Assembly: GCF_035510375.1 (NCBI RefSeq)
Contig: NZ_DATKHG010000072.1
Strand: one strand, 5' to 3'
Length of the DNA: 64,000 nt
DNA from: Paenibacillus_I sp035510375
Lineage (GTDB): Bacteria; Bacillota; Bacilli; Paenibacillales; Paenibacillaceae
The notes below the pieces were generated by a model. It was not told the origin of the DNA and ran no database searches. It worked only from the letters and a program-made list of their open reading frames with translations. Each line of letters opens with the position of its first letter. Position 1 is the stretch's first letter. Below, in pieces: positions 1 to 8,279 of the stretch. A program made the translations under genes and the position numbers.

Positions 1-14
1 ATCTCGCCGCCCAT
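1..14 (-). CDS. Possible 5' end of a gene leaving the window
   Basis: An ATG at 12-14 on the minus strand is preceded eight bases upstream by AGAGGA, a usable ribosome-binding site. Only the first codons (Met-Gly-Gly-Glu) lie inside the window, so the product cannot be named. It could equally be a chance start. Confidence 0.25.
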
Positions 15-464
15 AGGACACATCCTCTCACGCGTATCTGCTGCGGCTGACCCGGCAAGGGACAGCCGTATTCCATCCATTATCAACCTATAGTAAACCT
101 TATTTCCCTGCAAAAAGCAAGCGCCAAAGAAGAGAGCACACGAAGAAATCCCCAAACGCGTCGCGAATCCTTGCAGCGTAATCCGATGACCGGACGGGGA
201 TCCCGGAAGGTGGAGTAAATTATTTTCTAACGAAGAAAGCGAAGGGAGGCGCCCTTCGCTCTTCGACTGTATCCTTCCGAACGCCCCGCCAGAAGGAGGC
301 TTGTGCAAAAAGAGCCCGCCGGACTCTCCCTCCATCGTATGTGAACGTGCCCGGTTTGACACGGCGCGGCGCCTAATTCCGAAAAAAAAGGCCGCTTGCT
401 CAAGCGGGTGGAGACGCGCCTTCATACTATAGTGCAGCATGTTCCACCCGGGAGGGAGCCAGAC
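15..464. other. Intergenic stretch with one strong hairpin
   Basis: No convincing gene is seen. A hairpin lies at 231-265: GCGAAGGG pairs with CCCTTCGC across a five-base loop, and an outer CGAAGA/TCTTCG helix extends it past a two-base bulge. Read on the minus strand it is followed by a T-rich stretch, so it could stop leftward transcripts, including read-through from argS, whose stop lies only 13 bases beyond the end of the convergent protease gene. Confidence 0.4.
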
Positions 465-1601
465 ATGGACATCACCCGTTTTCTCCAATGGCTGCAAGAT
501 GCCGCCTCCGGCTCGGGCGCGCCGATGAAGCGGCGCATCATCCGCTTCCAGAGCCGGAGCGACTGCCGCCGCTTCATCGAGGAATGGGCGAAGCACGCCT
601 CCGCCCAACCGACGCTGCAGGGCATCCGCCCCATGCGGCTCATTCACGCGGTATGCTGCGAGCTCCCCGAGGACGAACCCCCCGCCCGGCTGGCCGGGCT
701 TTGCACGATCGAGCCGGATGTCCGGATCGCCTTGCACGGCTCCGCCCGCAAGTCCGACGAATTCGAAAAGGGCATCCCCTGGGGGGTCCGGCAAATCAAG
801 GCGCCCTCCATATGGCATGTGACGACAGGCCACCGCATTAAGGTCGGGGTGATCGATACCGGGATTGATTTCAGCCATCCGGATCTGCGCCATTCGGTTT
901 CGCGCGGCATCAACCTGCTTGTCCGAAGCATGCTGCCCCACGACGACAACGGCCACGGCACGCACATCGCCGGCACGATCGCCGCCGCCAACCGGCTTCA
1001 GGGCATGATCGGGGTCGCGCCGAGATCCTTGATTCATCCGGTAAAAGCATTCGACCATAACGGAACCGCTTTCGTCTCGGACATTATTCTCGGCATCGAG
1101 TGGTGCGTCCGCCACCGCATGGACGTCATCAACATGAGCTTCGGCATGAAAAAACGCAGCAAGGCGCTGCTGACCGCCGTCATGAACGCCTATAACGCGG
1201 GCGTGATCATCGTCGCGTCTTCAGGCAACGACGGGAAAAACAAGTCAATCGACTATCCCGCCCGTTTCCCGCAGACGGTATCCGTCGGCGCCACCAACAA
1301 GCTTCGCCGCATCGCGCCGTTCAGCAACCGCGGGAGCCTGATCGACATCTATGCGCCCGGCGACAAGATCGTCTCCGCCTGGCTGCGCGGCAATTACAAC
1401 GAAATGAGCGGCACCTCGATGGCGACCTCGCACGTCTCGGGAGCGATCGCCCTGCTGCTCGCCCACCGCCCGGGCTTATCCCCCGCCGAGATCAAGGCCA
1501 TCCTGAAGAAATCGACCCAGCCGCTCAGAGGCAGCAAAGCTCCCCGGCGCACCGGAGAGCTTGACATTGCCCGCATGATGCAAGCCGCCGCGCAAACCTG
1601 A
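465..1601 (+). CDS. S8 family subtilisin-like serine peptidase
   Basis: Serine endopeptidase of the subtilisin family, 378 residues from the chosen start. The catalytic triad is visible: Asp131 in VIDTGID, His164 in NGHGTHIAG and Ser318 in SGTSMATSHVSG. Residues 1 to about 100 form a charged pro-region without a hydrophobic signal peptide, so it resembles intracellular or AprX-like subtilases more than classical exported subtilisin; processing and location are inferred. The reading frame is open back to a TTG at 396, but ATG 465 has GGGAGG about nine bases upstream and is preferred. It converges with argS at its 3' end with only 13 bases between the stop codons and no clear terminator there. 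Confidence 0.88.
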   Translation: MDITRFLQWLQDAASGSGAPMKRRIIRFQSRSDCRRFIEEWAKHASAQPTLQGIRPMRLIHAVCCELPEDEPPARLAGLCTIEPDVRIALHGSARKSDEFEKGIPWGVRQIKAPSIWHVTTGHRIKVGVIDTGIDFSHPDLRHSVSRGINLLVRSMLPHDDNGHGTHIAGTIAAANRLQGMIGVAPRSLIHPVKAFDHNGTAFVSDIILGIEWCVRHRMDVINMSFGMKKRSKALLTAVMNAYNAGVIIVASSGNDGKNKSIDYPARFPQTVSVGATNKLRRIAPFSNRGSLIDIYAPGDKIVSAWLRGNYNEMSGTSMATSHVSGAIALLLAHRPGLSPAEIKAILKKSTQPLRGSKAPRRTGELDIARMMQAAAQT

Positions 1602-1614
1602 CGAGCGGCTCGCT

Positions 1615-3303
1615 TTACATACGCTCCGGCGCGGAAACGCCGACGAGCCGGAGCACGTTCGCGATCGCGGTCCGGACGGCGGCCAGCAGAGCCAGCCGGG
1701 CAGCGGTCTGGTCCGCATCTTCCGCGATGACCCGCTCGGCCCTGTAGTAGCTGTGGAAAAGCGCCGCGAGCTCATAGACGTAGCGGATGAGCCGGTGCGG
1801 GGCGTACTGGGCGGCTGCGTCCGCAACCTCCTGCGGCAGCTCGCCGATTTTGCGCAGCAGATCGAATTCCGCTTCGTGCTTCAGCTTGGACAAGTCCGCG
1901 CTCCCGTGGTCGACCGCAATCCCCTGCTCCTCGGCCTGCCGGAAAACGCTGCAAATCCGCGCATGCGCATATTGCACATAGAAGACAGGATTCTCGTTGG
2001 ACGTCGAAATCGCCAGGTCCATGTCGAAATCGAGGTGCGAATCCATGCTGCGCATCGTGAAGAAATAGCGGATCGCGTCGACGCCGACCTCGTCCATCAG
2101 GTCCTCCATCGTCACGGCCTTGCCGGTTCGCTTGGACATTTTCACCTTCTCGCCGTCCTGGTAGAGGCTCACCATCTGCGCGATCAGCACGACCAGCTTG
2201 TCCGGATCGTTGCCGAGCGCGGCCATCGCGGCCTTCACGCGGGGGATGTAACCGTGGTGGTCGGCGCCCCAAATATTGATCATCCGGTCGTAGCCCCGGT
2301 TGTACTTGTCCCGGTGATAGGCGATGTCCGGCGTCAGATAGGTGTACGAGCCGTCGTTCTTGACGAGCACGCGGTTTTTGTCGTCGCCGTACTGCATCGT
2401 GGACAGCCACGTTGCGCCTTCCTCCTCATAAACCATGCCGCGCTCCCGCAGCGCCTCCAGCGCCTGTTCGACCTGTCCGCTCTCGTAAAGCGACGTTTCG
2501 CTGTACCAGCTGTCGAAGGGAACGCGGAAGCGGCCGAGGTCGCGCTTGATTTTGTCGAGCTCGCGCTCGAGCCCGTAGGAACGGAAATAGGCGAACCGCT
2601 CATCGTCCGGCAGGCCGAGCAGCCTGTCGCCCTCCGTTTCAGCCAGCGCCTTGGCGAAGCCGACGATATCCTCGCCGTAGTAGCCGTCCTCCGGCATTTC
2701 CGCCTCGAGGCCGAGCGCCTGCTTGTACCGGGCTTCGATGGATTTCGCCAGATTGGCGACCTGATTGCCGGCGTCGTTAATGTAATATTCGCGCGTCACG
2801 GCGTAGCCGGCGAAACCGAGCACATTGCACAGCGCGTCGCCGACCGCCGCGCCGCGCGCATGTCCGAGGTGCAGGCTGCCGGTCGGATTGGCGCTGACGA
2901 ATTCCACCTGCACGCAGGCGCCGCCGCCGGTATCGATGCGGCCGTAGTCCGCCCCGGCGGCCAGCACCTCATGCACGATCGGGTACAGATAACTTTTCTC
3001 CAGCCGGAAGTTGATGAAGCCCGGCCCCGCGATTTCCGCCGATTCGATCGACGCGGCGGCTTTGTCGAGATGCTCCAGGATCGCCTCGGCGATCTGGCGC
3101 GGATTGCGCTTGGCCAGCTTCGTAAGCTGCATGGCGGCGTTGGTCGCAAGATCGCCGTGCGTCTTATCCTTCGGCACTTCGATGACGAACGCGGGCAGCT
3201 CATCCCGCGACACCAGCCCCGCCACCACGACCGCGTCCGCGATCGCGCCCTTCACTTTCTGGTGCAATTGCTCCAGCACATTTCCATTCCCATTGCCACT
3301 CAT
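1615..3303 (-). CDS. argS: Arginyl-tRNA synthetase (canonical copy)
   Basis: Class I aminoacyl-tRNA synthetase that charges tRNA-Arg with arginine in the cytoplasm, 562 residues, normal for the family. The nucleotide-binding motif HLGH is at residues 145-148 and the KMSKR loop at 388-392. The C-terminal helical anticodon-binding domain ends in the family-typical APERM. Its ATG overlaps the stop of the upstream ywiB-like gene (ATGA), so translation is probably coupled. That gene in turn follows a second arginyl-tRNA synthetase by 35 bases. I infer one three-gene operon under the T-box leader upstream of argS2. Confidence 0.96.
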   Translation of the reverse strand: MSGNGNGNVLEQLHQKVKGAIADAVVVAGLVSRDELPAFVIEVPKDKTHGDLATNAAMQLTKLAKRNPRQIAEAILEHLDKAAASIESAEIAGPGFINFRLEKSYLYPIVHEVLAAGADYGRIDTGGGACVQVEFVSANPTGSLHLGHARGAAVGDALCNVLGFAGYAVTREYYINDAGNQVANLAKSIEARYKQALGLEAEMPEDGYYGEDIVGFAKALAETEGDRLLGLPDDERFAYFRSYGLERELDKIKRDLGRFRVPFDSWYSETSLYESGQVEQALEALRERGMVYEEEGATWLSTMQYGDDKNRVLVKNDGSYTYLTPDIAYHRDKYNRGYDRMINIWGADHHGYIPRVKAAMAALGNDPDKLVVLIAQMVSLYQDGEKVKMSKRTGKAVTMEDLMDEVGVDAIRYFFTMRSMDSHLDFDMDLAISTSNENPVFYVQYAHARICSVFRQAEEQGIAVDHGSADLSKLKHEAEFDLLRKIGELPQEVADAAAQYAPHRLIRYVYELAALFHSYYRAERVIAEDADQTAARLALLAAVRTAIANVLRLVGVSAPERM

Positions 3304-3740
3304 TCGGATAGTTCCTCCCGTAAACTCAGCTTGATCTCAAAACGGCCCGCAGGCTGTCCGTTTACTTTCAATTTATAGACCCAACGCAGCCGCAGCGGAA
3401 AAGGACCGTTCGCCCAATCCCCCGGGTCGGCCTTCACGACCGTCGTCTTCGTCTCCAGCTCCAGATCGGCGGCCCGGGAGCGATAGCGCCCCGCCGTGAC
3501 GCGGCCCGCCGCGAACGACTGCTCGCCGTCCACCGCGCCGCGCCTTACGATCCGCAGCTCCCGTCCGTCCCACCGTACGGTCGTCCCGATATGCGCCTCG
3601 GCCTCCGACCGGTCCTCATAACGGACATAGACGGCATTAGGCTTGCGGTACAAGGTTCCCGCATACTCTCGGCGCTCGGACTTGCCGCCGTCCTGACGGC
3701 TTTCGAGCGTCACCAGCACGCGAACCGGATCGTCGTTCAT
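3300..3740 (-). CDS. YwiB-like DUF1934 family beta-barrel protein
   Basis: 146-residue cytoplasmic protein of the DUF1934/YwiB type, judged from its length, strand-rich pattern and position directly before argS, as in Bacillus. Family members are calycin-like barrels of unknown function, so no activity is assigned. A purine-rich ribosome-binding region (GGAAGGAGAAGG) precedes the ATG. It overlaps argS by four bases downstream and lies 35 bases after argS2 upstream, with no terminator in either gap, so it should be co-transcribed with both synthetases. Confidence 0.8.
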   Translation of the reverse strand: MNDDPVRVLVTLESRQDGGKSERREYAGTLYRKPNAVYVRYEDRSEAEAHIGTTVRWDGRELRIVRRGAVDGEQSFAAGRVTAGRYRSRAADLELETKTTVVKADPGDWANGPFPLRLRWVYKLKVNGQPAGRFEIKLSLREELSE

Positions 3741-3775
3741 TCGCTTTCTTCCCTTCTCCTTCCTTCCCTTACCGC

Positions 3776-5470
3776 CTAGATATGCCGGGGAGCCTTCACG
3801 CCGAGCAGCTCGAGGCCGTTCTTCAGGACGCCCGCGACCGCGGCCGTCAGCATCAGCCTCGCATGCGTCTCCTCCCGGTCGGTCGACAGAATGCGCTCAT
3901 GCCGGTAGAACCGGTTGAACTGCCTGGCCGTGTCCAGCAAATACCGGGCCAGCACCGAAGGCTCGTTCTGCTCCGCCGCCAGGCGAATCGCTTCCGGGTA
4001 ACCGGCCAGCTGCTTGAGGCATTCCCACGCCAGCCGCCCGGACAGCGCCTCCGGCGCCGGCTCGTCGAACTCTTCGGCGCCGGCCATCCCTTTCTCGAGC
4101 AGCGTCACGGCGCGCGCATAGGCATACTGCACATACGGGCCGGTGTCTCCCTCAAAGCGAAGCGTCTCCTCCAGCGAGAAATCAATTTCCAGCATCCGGC
4201 TGTTCCGCAGGTCGCCGAACACGATCGCGCCGACGCCGACCGCTTCCGCCGTTTCCCTGCGGTTCAGGAGCGTCGGATTCTTCGCCTCGATCACGGCTTC
4301 CGCCTGGCGGACCGCTTCATTGAGCACATCGTCAAGGAAAACGACCTTGCCCCTGCGGGTGGACATTTTCTTCCCGTCGAACTTCATCAGCCCGAACGCG
4401 ACGTGCTCGCAGCGCGCCGACCAGCCCTCCTCGACCATATCCAGCACGGCGAACACCTGCTTGAAATGAAGCGACTGCTCGGCGCCGACGACATACAGCA
4501 GCCGATCCGCACCCATCTCCCTTGTCCGGTAGAAGGCGGTCGCCAGGTCGCGGGTCGCATAAATCGTCGTACCGTCGGACTTCATGATGATGCAGGGCGG
4601 CAGCTCCAGGTGATCGAGCCGCACCACCTTCGCGCCGTCGCTGTCTTCAAGCAGCCCCCGCTGTGCGAGCAGTTCGACGACCGGGGACATTTTATCGTTA
4701 TAGAAGCTCTCGCCCAGCACATAATCGAACGACACGCCGAGCCGCGAATAGACGCAGTTGAATTCCTTCAGGCTCGCATCGACGAAAAACCCCCGCAGCG
4801 ACACGGCATGCTCGTCGCCCTGTTCCAGCTTGCGGAACCACTCGCGCGCCTCGTCCTCAAGCTCAGGCTCCTCCTCGGCTTCCTCATGAAACTTCATGTA
4901 CAGCCGCAGGCTTTCCCGCATCGGGTCGCGCTCGAGCGTCTTGCGGTCGCCCCAGCGCGTGAAGGCGGCGATGAGCTTGCCGAATTGGGTGCCCCAGTCG
5001 CCCAGATGGTTGACCGTCACCGCCTCGTACCCCGAAGCGCGGTAAAGGTTCGCCAGCGCATTGCCGATCATGGTGGACCTTAAATGCCCGACGCCGAACG
5101 GCTTGGCGATGTTGGGGGACGACAAGTCGATGACGACCCGCTTGCCTTGTCCCGCCCCGGACGTTCCGAAGCCCGGCTCCAGCACTTTGTTCAGCAGGCG
5201 GACGGCCCACACATTCGGCGAAAAATGCAGGTTCACATAAGGCCCCGCGGCTTCCGCCCGCACCTCGCTTCCCAGATGGCGCATCTTCTCCGCCACCTCC
5301 TGCGCAACCTCGCCCGGCGGACGCCGGAGCCGCTTCGCCAGCGCGAAGCACGGAAACGCCGCGTCGCCCAGCTCCGGCTTCGGCGGCCGCTCCATGGCCG
5401 GCAGAATCTCGCCGCGGCTGAGCGGCACATACGGCGCCAAGTAATCTGCTGCCCATTCCAACAACATCAT
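3776..5470 (-). CDS. argS: Second arginyl-tRNA synthetase, T-box controlled
   Basis: Second arginyl-tRNA synthetase, 564 residues, only distantly related to the copy at 1615. The HIGH-type motif reads FGVGHLRST, preceded by SSPNIAKP, and the KMSKS-type loop reads KKMSTRRG. The N-terminal additional domain and C-terminal anticodon domain (DTARQFNRFYRHERI, ending in GVKAPRHI) are present, so both copies look active. The frame opens earlier, but that part lies inside the leader terminator. ATG 5470 has GGAGG five bases upstream (5476-5480); ATG 5467 is also possible. It is first in the probable operon argS2-ywiB-argS. Confidence 0.93.
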   Translation of the reverse strand: MMLLEWAADYLAPYVPLSRGEILPAMERPPKPELGDAAFPCFALAKRLRRPPGEVAQEVAEKMRHLGSEVRAEAAGPYVNLHFSPNVWAVRLLNKVLEPGFGTSGAGQGKRVVIDLSSPNIAKPFGVGHLRSTMIGNALANLYRASGYEAVTVNHLGDWGTQFGKLIAAFTRWGDRKTLERDPMRESLRLYMKFHEEAEEEPELEDEAREWFRKLEQGDEHAVSLRGFFVDASLKEFNCVYSRLGVSFDYVLGESFYNDKMSPVVELLAQRGLLEDSDGAKVVRLDHLELPPCIIMKSDGTTIYATRDLATAFYRTREMGADRLLYVVGAEQSLHFKQVFAVLDMVEEGWSARCEHVAFGLMKFDGKKMSTRRGKVVFLDDVLNEAVRQAEAVIEAKNPTLLNRRETAEAVGVGAIVFGDLRNSRMLEIDFSLEETLRFEGDTGPYVQYAYARAVTLLEKGMAGAEEFDEPAPEALSGRLAWECLKQLAGYPEAIRLAAEQNEPSVLARYLLDTARQFNRFYRHERILSTDREETHARLMLTAAVAGVLKNGLELLGVKAPRHI

Positions 5471-5540
5471 GGTTTCCTCCCTGCCGATCCCCACAAAGCC
5501 GGCCTGTTCCGGTTGTTTCTCGGGGCCCGTAATTTCTAAA

Positions 5541-5822
5541 TGAGAAAGCCCCCGTCTCAATAAAGAGACGGAGGCTGTGTCCGCGGTGCCACTCTTCTGG
5601 AACGCCCGTTCGTGCCCGCGCTCGGGCGGCGCCCTAAGGGACGGATCGTTCCGCTTAAACGTATAACGGCCGCCGCCGGGCTTCCCTACCGGTTGCTCGT
5701 TCAGGAAACCGACTCACGGGTGCGCTTCCCGGACGCCGCCGCGCCGGCTTCCACCACCCCGGCTCGCTGCTTTCGACGTTGTCGCCCTCGGTACTCTCCC
5801 GATCATCGTCATTGGTCGATTT
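5541..5822 (-). promoter_or_regulatory. T-box riboswitch (tRNA-Arg sensing) upstream of argS2
   Basis: The minus strand at about 5581-5595 reads AGAGTGGCACCGCGG, the hallmark T-box sequence. It is followed by a terminator hairpin at about 5545-5575 (GCCTCCGTCTC pairing with GAGACGGGGGC) and a T-rich run. Upstream, GGGAGAGTA near 5792-5800 and the GAAGC...GTGAG segment fit Stem I with its AG bulge and specifier loop. The triplet CGC at 5722-5724, followed by A, is a plausible arginine specifier. The UGGC bulge would pair with a tRNA ending in discriminator G. Uncharged tRNA-Arg should favour the antiterminator and switch on the operon. Stem I folding was done by eye. Confidence 0.88.
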
Positions 5823-5828
5823 TTTCCT

Positions 5829-5858
5829 ATTATAGTGTGAGCCGGCGTCAAAAAGCAA
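5829..5858 (-). promoter_or_regulatory. Sigma-A type promoter of the argS2 operon
   Basis: On the minus strand TTGCTT (5853-5858) is followed after 18 bases by a perfect TATAAT (5829-5834). Transcription would start near 5822, at the beginning of the T-box leader. The -35 box overlaps the T-run of the preceding speE-speB terminator. Confidence 0.65.
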
Positions 5859-5897
5859 GCGGCGGACGGACAAAAGGGCGCTTGCCCCGTCCGCCGC
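5859..5897 (-). terminator. Terminator of the speE-speB transcript
   Basis: Eleven-base-pair perfect GC-rich stem (GCGGCGGACGG at 5859-5869 with CCGTCCGCCGC at 5887-5897). On the minus strand it is followed by TTGCTTTTTG. It ends the speE-speB-small ORF transcript just before the argS2 promoter. Confidence 0.75.
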
Positions 5898-5945
5898 CGC
5901 CCGCATAAGGCGTCGGTCGATTCCGCGGTGTGTTGTCCTCCGGCG

Positions 5946-6098
5946 TTACTTCTCGGGGTTACCCGCCAGCACGGGCACTCTGCCGCCCTCAAGTTCGTCC
6001 GGCCTTGGGCGGTGATGCAGGCCTCTGCCCCCGCTCTGCTCAGCCGGCATCTCCGAAATGGCCAGCACCAGACTGGCCAAATAATTGCGGAGCTTCAT
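5946..6098 (-). CDS. Small ORF downstream of speB, unknown function
   Basis: A 50-residue reading frame beginning MKLRNYLASLVLAIS and ending GNPEK. It has a strong GGGAGGG ribosome-binding site at about 6107-6113, eight bases before the ATG. The N-terminal 15 residues are hydrophobic with two basic residues; the rest is charged and rich in Gly, Pro and Arg. It sits between speB and the operon terminator, on the same strand. I do not recognise it. The ribosome-binding site and position favour real translation, but a chance ORF cannot be excluded. Confidence 0.4.
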   Translation of the reverse strand: MKLRNYLASLVLAISEMPAEQSGGRGLHHRPRPDELEGGRVPVLAGNPEK

Positions 6099-6177
6099 GC
6101 CGAAAACCCTCCCATTGCGCGCAGCTTATCGTTGCCTGTTATTACCCGCGGGCGGAATCGGATGAAACAATCCGTCA

Positions 6178-7047
6178 TTATTTCAAGAAGCCGAGCAGCA
6201 TTTCGCGGATGACCTTCGCCGCCACGATCTGCGTCTGTTCGGTCGGGTCGTAAGCCGGCGCCACTTCCACGATGTCGCAGCCGACGACGTTCACGTTCGA
6301 ACGGGCGATGGCGTGCACCGCTTCAAGCAGCTCCTTCGACAGGATGCCGCCCGCTTCCGCGGTGCCGGTGCCCGGCGCGCAGCACGGGTCGAGCACGTCG
6401 ATGTCGATCGTCAAATAGACCGGACGGCCCGCCAGTGAAGGCAGCACTTTCTTCAGCGGCTCGAGCACCTCGAACGGATGAAAGTTGATGTGCTCGCGCG
6501 CATACGCCCATTCCTCGCGGGAGCCCGAGCGGATGCCGAACTGGTAAATATGCTTGCCGCCCATCAGCTCGGCCGCTTTGCGCAGCGGCGTCGAATGGGA
6601 CAGCGCCTCGCCTTCGTAATTTTCGCGCAAGTCGGCGTGGGCGTCGAAATGGATGATCGCCAGATCCGGATACTTCGCATACACCTCGCGGAAAATCGGC
6701 CACGAGACGAGATGCTCGCCGCCGATGCCGACCGGCATTTTGCCGTCTGCCAGCACGCCGCGCACGAATTCGCCGATGATATCCAGGCTGCGCGCTGCAT
6801 TGCCGAACGGAAGCAGCAGGTCGCCCGCGTCGAAATACACGATATCCTCAAGGCTGCGGTCCAGATAAGGGCTGTATTCCTCCAGTCCGATCGACACCTC
6901 GCGCACGCGCGGCGGACCGAAGCGGGAGCCCGGGCGGAACGAAACGGTGAAGTCCATCGGCATGCCGTAAATGACCGCCTTGGACGCCTCGTAATCGTCG
7001 GAGCTCAGAATGAACACGTTGCCGGAATATTTTTGATCAAGTCGCAT
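6178..7047 (-). CDS. speB: Agmatinase / ureohydrolase SpeB
   Basis: Cytoplasmic Mn-dependent ureohydrolase, 289 residues, that splits agmatine into putrescine and urea. The metal-binding signatures are visible in order: GIGGEHLVS, IHFDAHADLR and LTIDIDVLDP. It follows speE by 55 bases on the same strand; the pair makes putrescine and then spermidine, the same partnership as in Bacillus. The length is normal for bacterial SpeB. Arginase or another ureohydrolase is formally possible, but the speE linkage supports agmatinase. Confidence 0.94.
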   Translation of the reverse strand: MRLDQKYSGNVFILSSDDYEASKAVIYGMPMDFTVSFRPGSRFGPPRVREVSIGLEEYSPYLDRSLEDIVYFDAGDLLLPFGNAARSLDIIGEFVRGVLADGKMPVGIGGEHLVSWPIFREVYAKYPDLAIIHFDAHADLRENYEGEALSHSTPLRKAAELMGGKHIYQFGIRSGSREEWAYAREHINFHPFEVLEPLKKVLPSLAGRPVYLTIDIDVLDPCCAPGTGTAEAGGILSKELLEAVHAIARSNVNVVGCDIVEVAPAYDPTEQTQIVAAKVIREMLLGFLK

Positions 7048-7102
7048 GAGGCGAATCCCCGCTTTCTGTTATAACGAAACGAAGCTTTCTGTTTCCGTTC
7101 CT

Positions 7103-7933
7103 TTATTTCACCAGGTCCTCGACGAACTTCGGCAGCACGAACGCGGCCTTATGGAGGCGCGGAGAATAGTATTTCGTATCGATTTCCGGAATCGACGCCT
7201 CGTCGACCTGAAGCGGATCGTACTTTTTACTGCCCATCGTGAACGTCCACAGGCCGCTCGGATAGGTCGGCACGTTCGCCCAGTAGTTGCGCACGATCGG
7301 GAACACTTCCTTTACGTCGCGGTTCACGTCACGGATGAGGTCGGCCTTGAACCACGGGTTGTCCGTCTGCGCCACGAACATGCCGTCTTCCTTCAAAGCA
7401 TCGTAGATGCCCTGGTAGAAGCCGCGGGTGAAAAGATTGACCGCCGGCCCGACCGGCTCGGTCGAGTCGACCATGATCACGTCGTATTCGTTCTTGTGGT
7501 CATGGATATGCATGAACCCGTCGTTGACGTGCACCTCCACGCGGGGATTGTCCAACTGGCCGGCGATTTGCGGCAAATATTTCTTCGAATATTCGATCAC
7601 CTTGCCGTCGATGTCGACGAGCACGGCTTTTTTCACCTTCGGGTGCTTCATGATTTCGCGGATGACGCCGCCGTCGCCGCCGCCCACCACAAGCACATGC
7701 TCCGGATTCGGGTGCGTGAACAGTGCGGGGTGCGCCACCATTTCATGGTAAACGAATTCGTCCTTGTCGGTCGTCATGACCATGCCGTCGAGCAGAAGCA
7801 TCGTGCCCCACTCTTCGGTCTCCACCATCGCCAAATCCTGAAAATCCGTCTGCTCGCGCACATACGTCTCTTTCAGCTTCATCGTAATGCCGTAGCTTTC
7901 GGTCTGTTTTTCGGTAAACCAAATGTCCGTCAT
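7103..7933 (-). CDS. speE: Spermidine synthase SpeE
   Basis: Aminopropyltransferase, 276 residues, that moves the aminopropyl group of decarboxylated S-adenosylmethionine onto putrescine. Seen in the sequence: N-terminal strand-rich region, VVGGGDGGVIRE binding loop, the acidic VLVDIDG strand, and the catalytic-region VDSTEPVGPA. It is the first gene of the speE-speB unit behind a good promoter at 7971-7999. Length and motifs are typical. Confidence 0.95.
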   Translation of the reverse strand: MTDIWFTEKQTESYGITMKLKETYVREQTDFQDLAMVETEEWGTMLLLDGMVMTTDKDEFVYHEMVAHPALFTHPNPEHVLVVGGGDGGVIREIMKHPKVKKAVLVDIDGKVIEYSKKYLPQIAGQLDNPRVEVHVNDGFMHIHDHKNEYDVIMVDSTEPVGPAVNLFTRGFYQGIYDALKEDGMFVAQTDNPWFKADLIRDVNRDVKEVFPIVRNYWANVPTYPSGLWTFTMGSKKYDPLQVDEASIPEIDTKYYSPRLHKAAFVLPKFVEDLVK

Positions 7934-7970
7934 GGGCCGATCCCTTCTTCCTGTGCTTAGTTCACCCTGT

Positions 7971-7999
7971 ATTATAGTGAAACGGTTTGACTAAATCAA
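7971..7999 (-). promoter_or_regulatory. Promoter of speE-speB
   Basis: On the minus strand TTGATT (7994-7999), 17 bases, then TATAAT (7971-7976). This is a near-consensus sigma-A promoter about 40 bases before the speE start. Confidence 0.65.
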
Positions 8000-8020
8000 T
8001 TATGGCCAGGTATGGTTAGA

Positions 8021-8197
8021 TCAAGGTTGTTCGCCGTTGAATAGCTTATCTATTTCCTCTTTAGCCTTCGTATTTGTCGGATCGATGTCAAGAATTTTTG
8101 AATAACAATCCTTTACTTTATCTTGCCGGCCCGTATGCTCGTATGTCTCAGCCAAAAAGAACAGGGCATCTGTATCTGTCGGTTCGATTGATAACAG
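8021..8197 (-). pseudogene. 3' remnant of a TPR-repeat protein gene
   Basis: The minus strand from 8197 encodes about 58 residues beginning LLSIEPTDTDALFFLAETY and ending KLFNGEQP before a TGA at 8021. Spacing and residues (ALFFLAETYEHTG, CYSKILDIDPTN) match the tail of a tetratricopeptide-repeat protein. An in-frame TAA sits directly before the first residue and no start codon is present, so it is the 3' stub of a lost gene. Its base composition is lower in GC than the flanking spe genes. Confidence 0.6.
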
Positions 8198-8213
8198 TTA
8201 AGGTGGAACCACT

Positions 8214-8279
8214 TTACTCAGTAAGGATTGCTTTCTGTATCCGGGTCGTGATATAATTTCCTTACTAAGTAAGGAAATT
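8214..8279 (+). promoter_or_regulatory. Promoter flanked by two copies of a palindromic operator
   Basis: Plus strand: TTGCTT (8228-8233), 18 bases, TATAAT (8252-8257). Two matching palindromes of the form TTACT-N-AGTAAGG bracket it, at 8214-8226 (before the -35) and 8262-8274. The second lies inside a 25-base palindrome (8255-8279, twelve-base perfect arms around one base) covering the -10 and start region. Their centres are 48 bases apart. This is the layout of a repressor-controlled promoter of the TetR or MarR kind; the repressor is not identified. Confidence 0.6.

Noticed and set aside
1753..3378. Long plus-strand reading frame opposite argS
   Set aside because: It is the antisense shadow of a GC-rich gene: low-complexity His/Arg/Val composition, no domain, no ribosome-binding site.
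8074..8256. Plus-strand 60-codon frame over the TPR stub
   Set aside because: No ribosome-binding site, and the minus strand gives recognisable TPR sequence.
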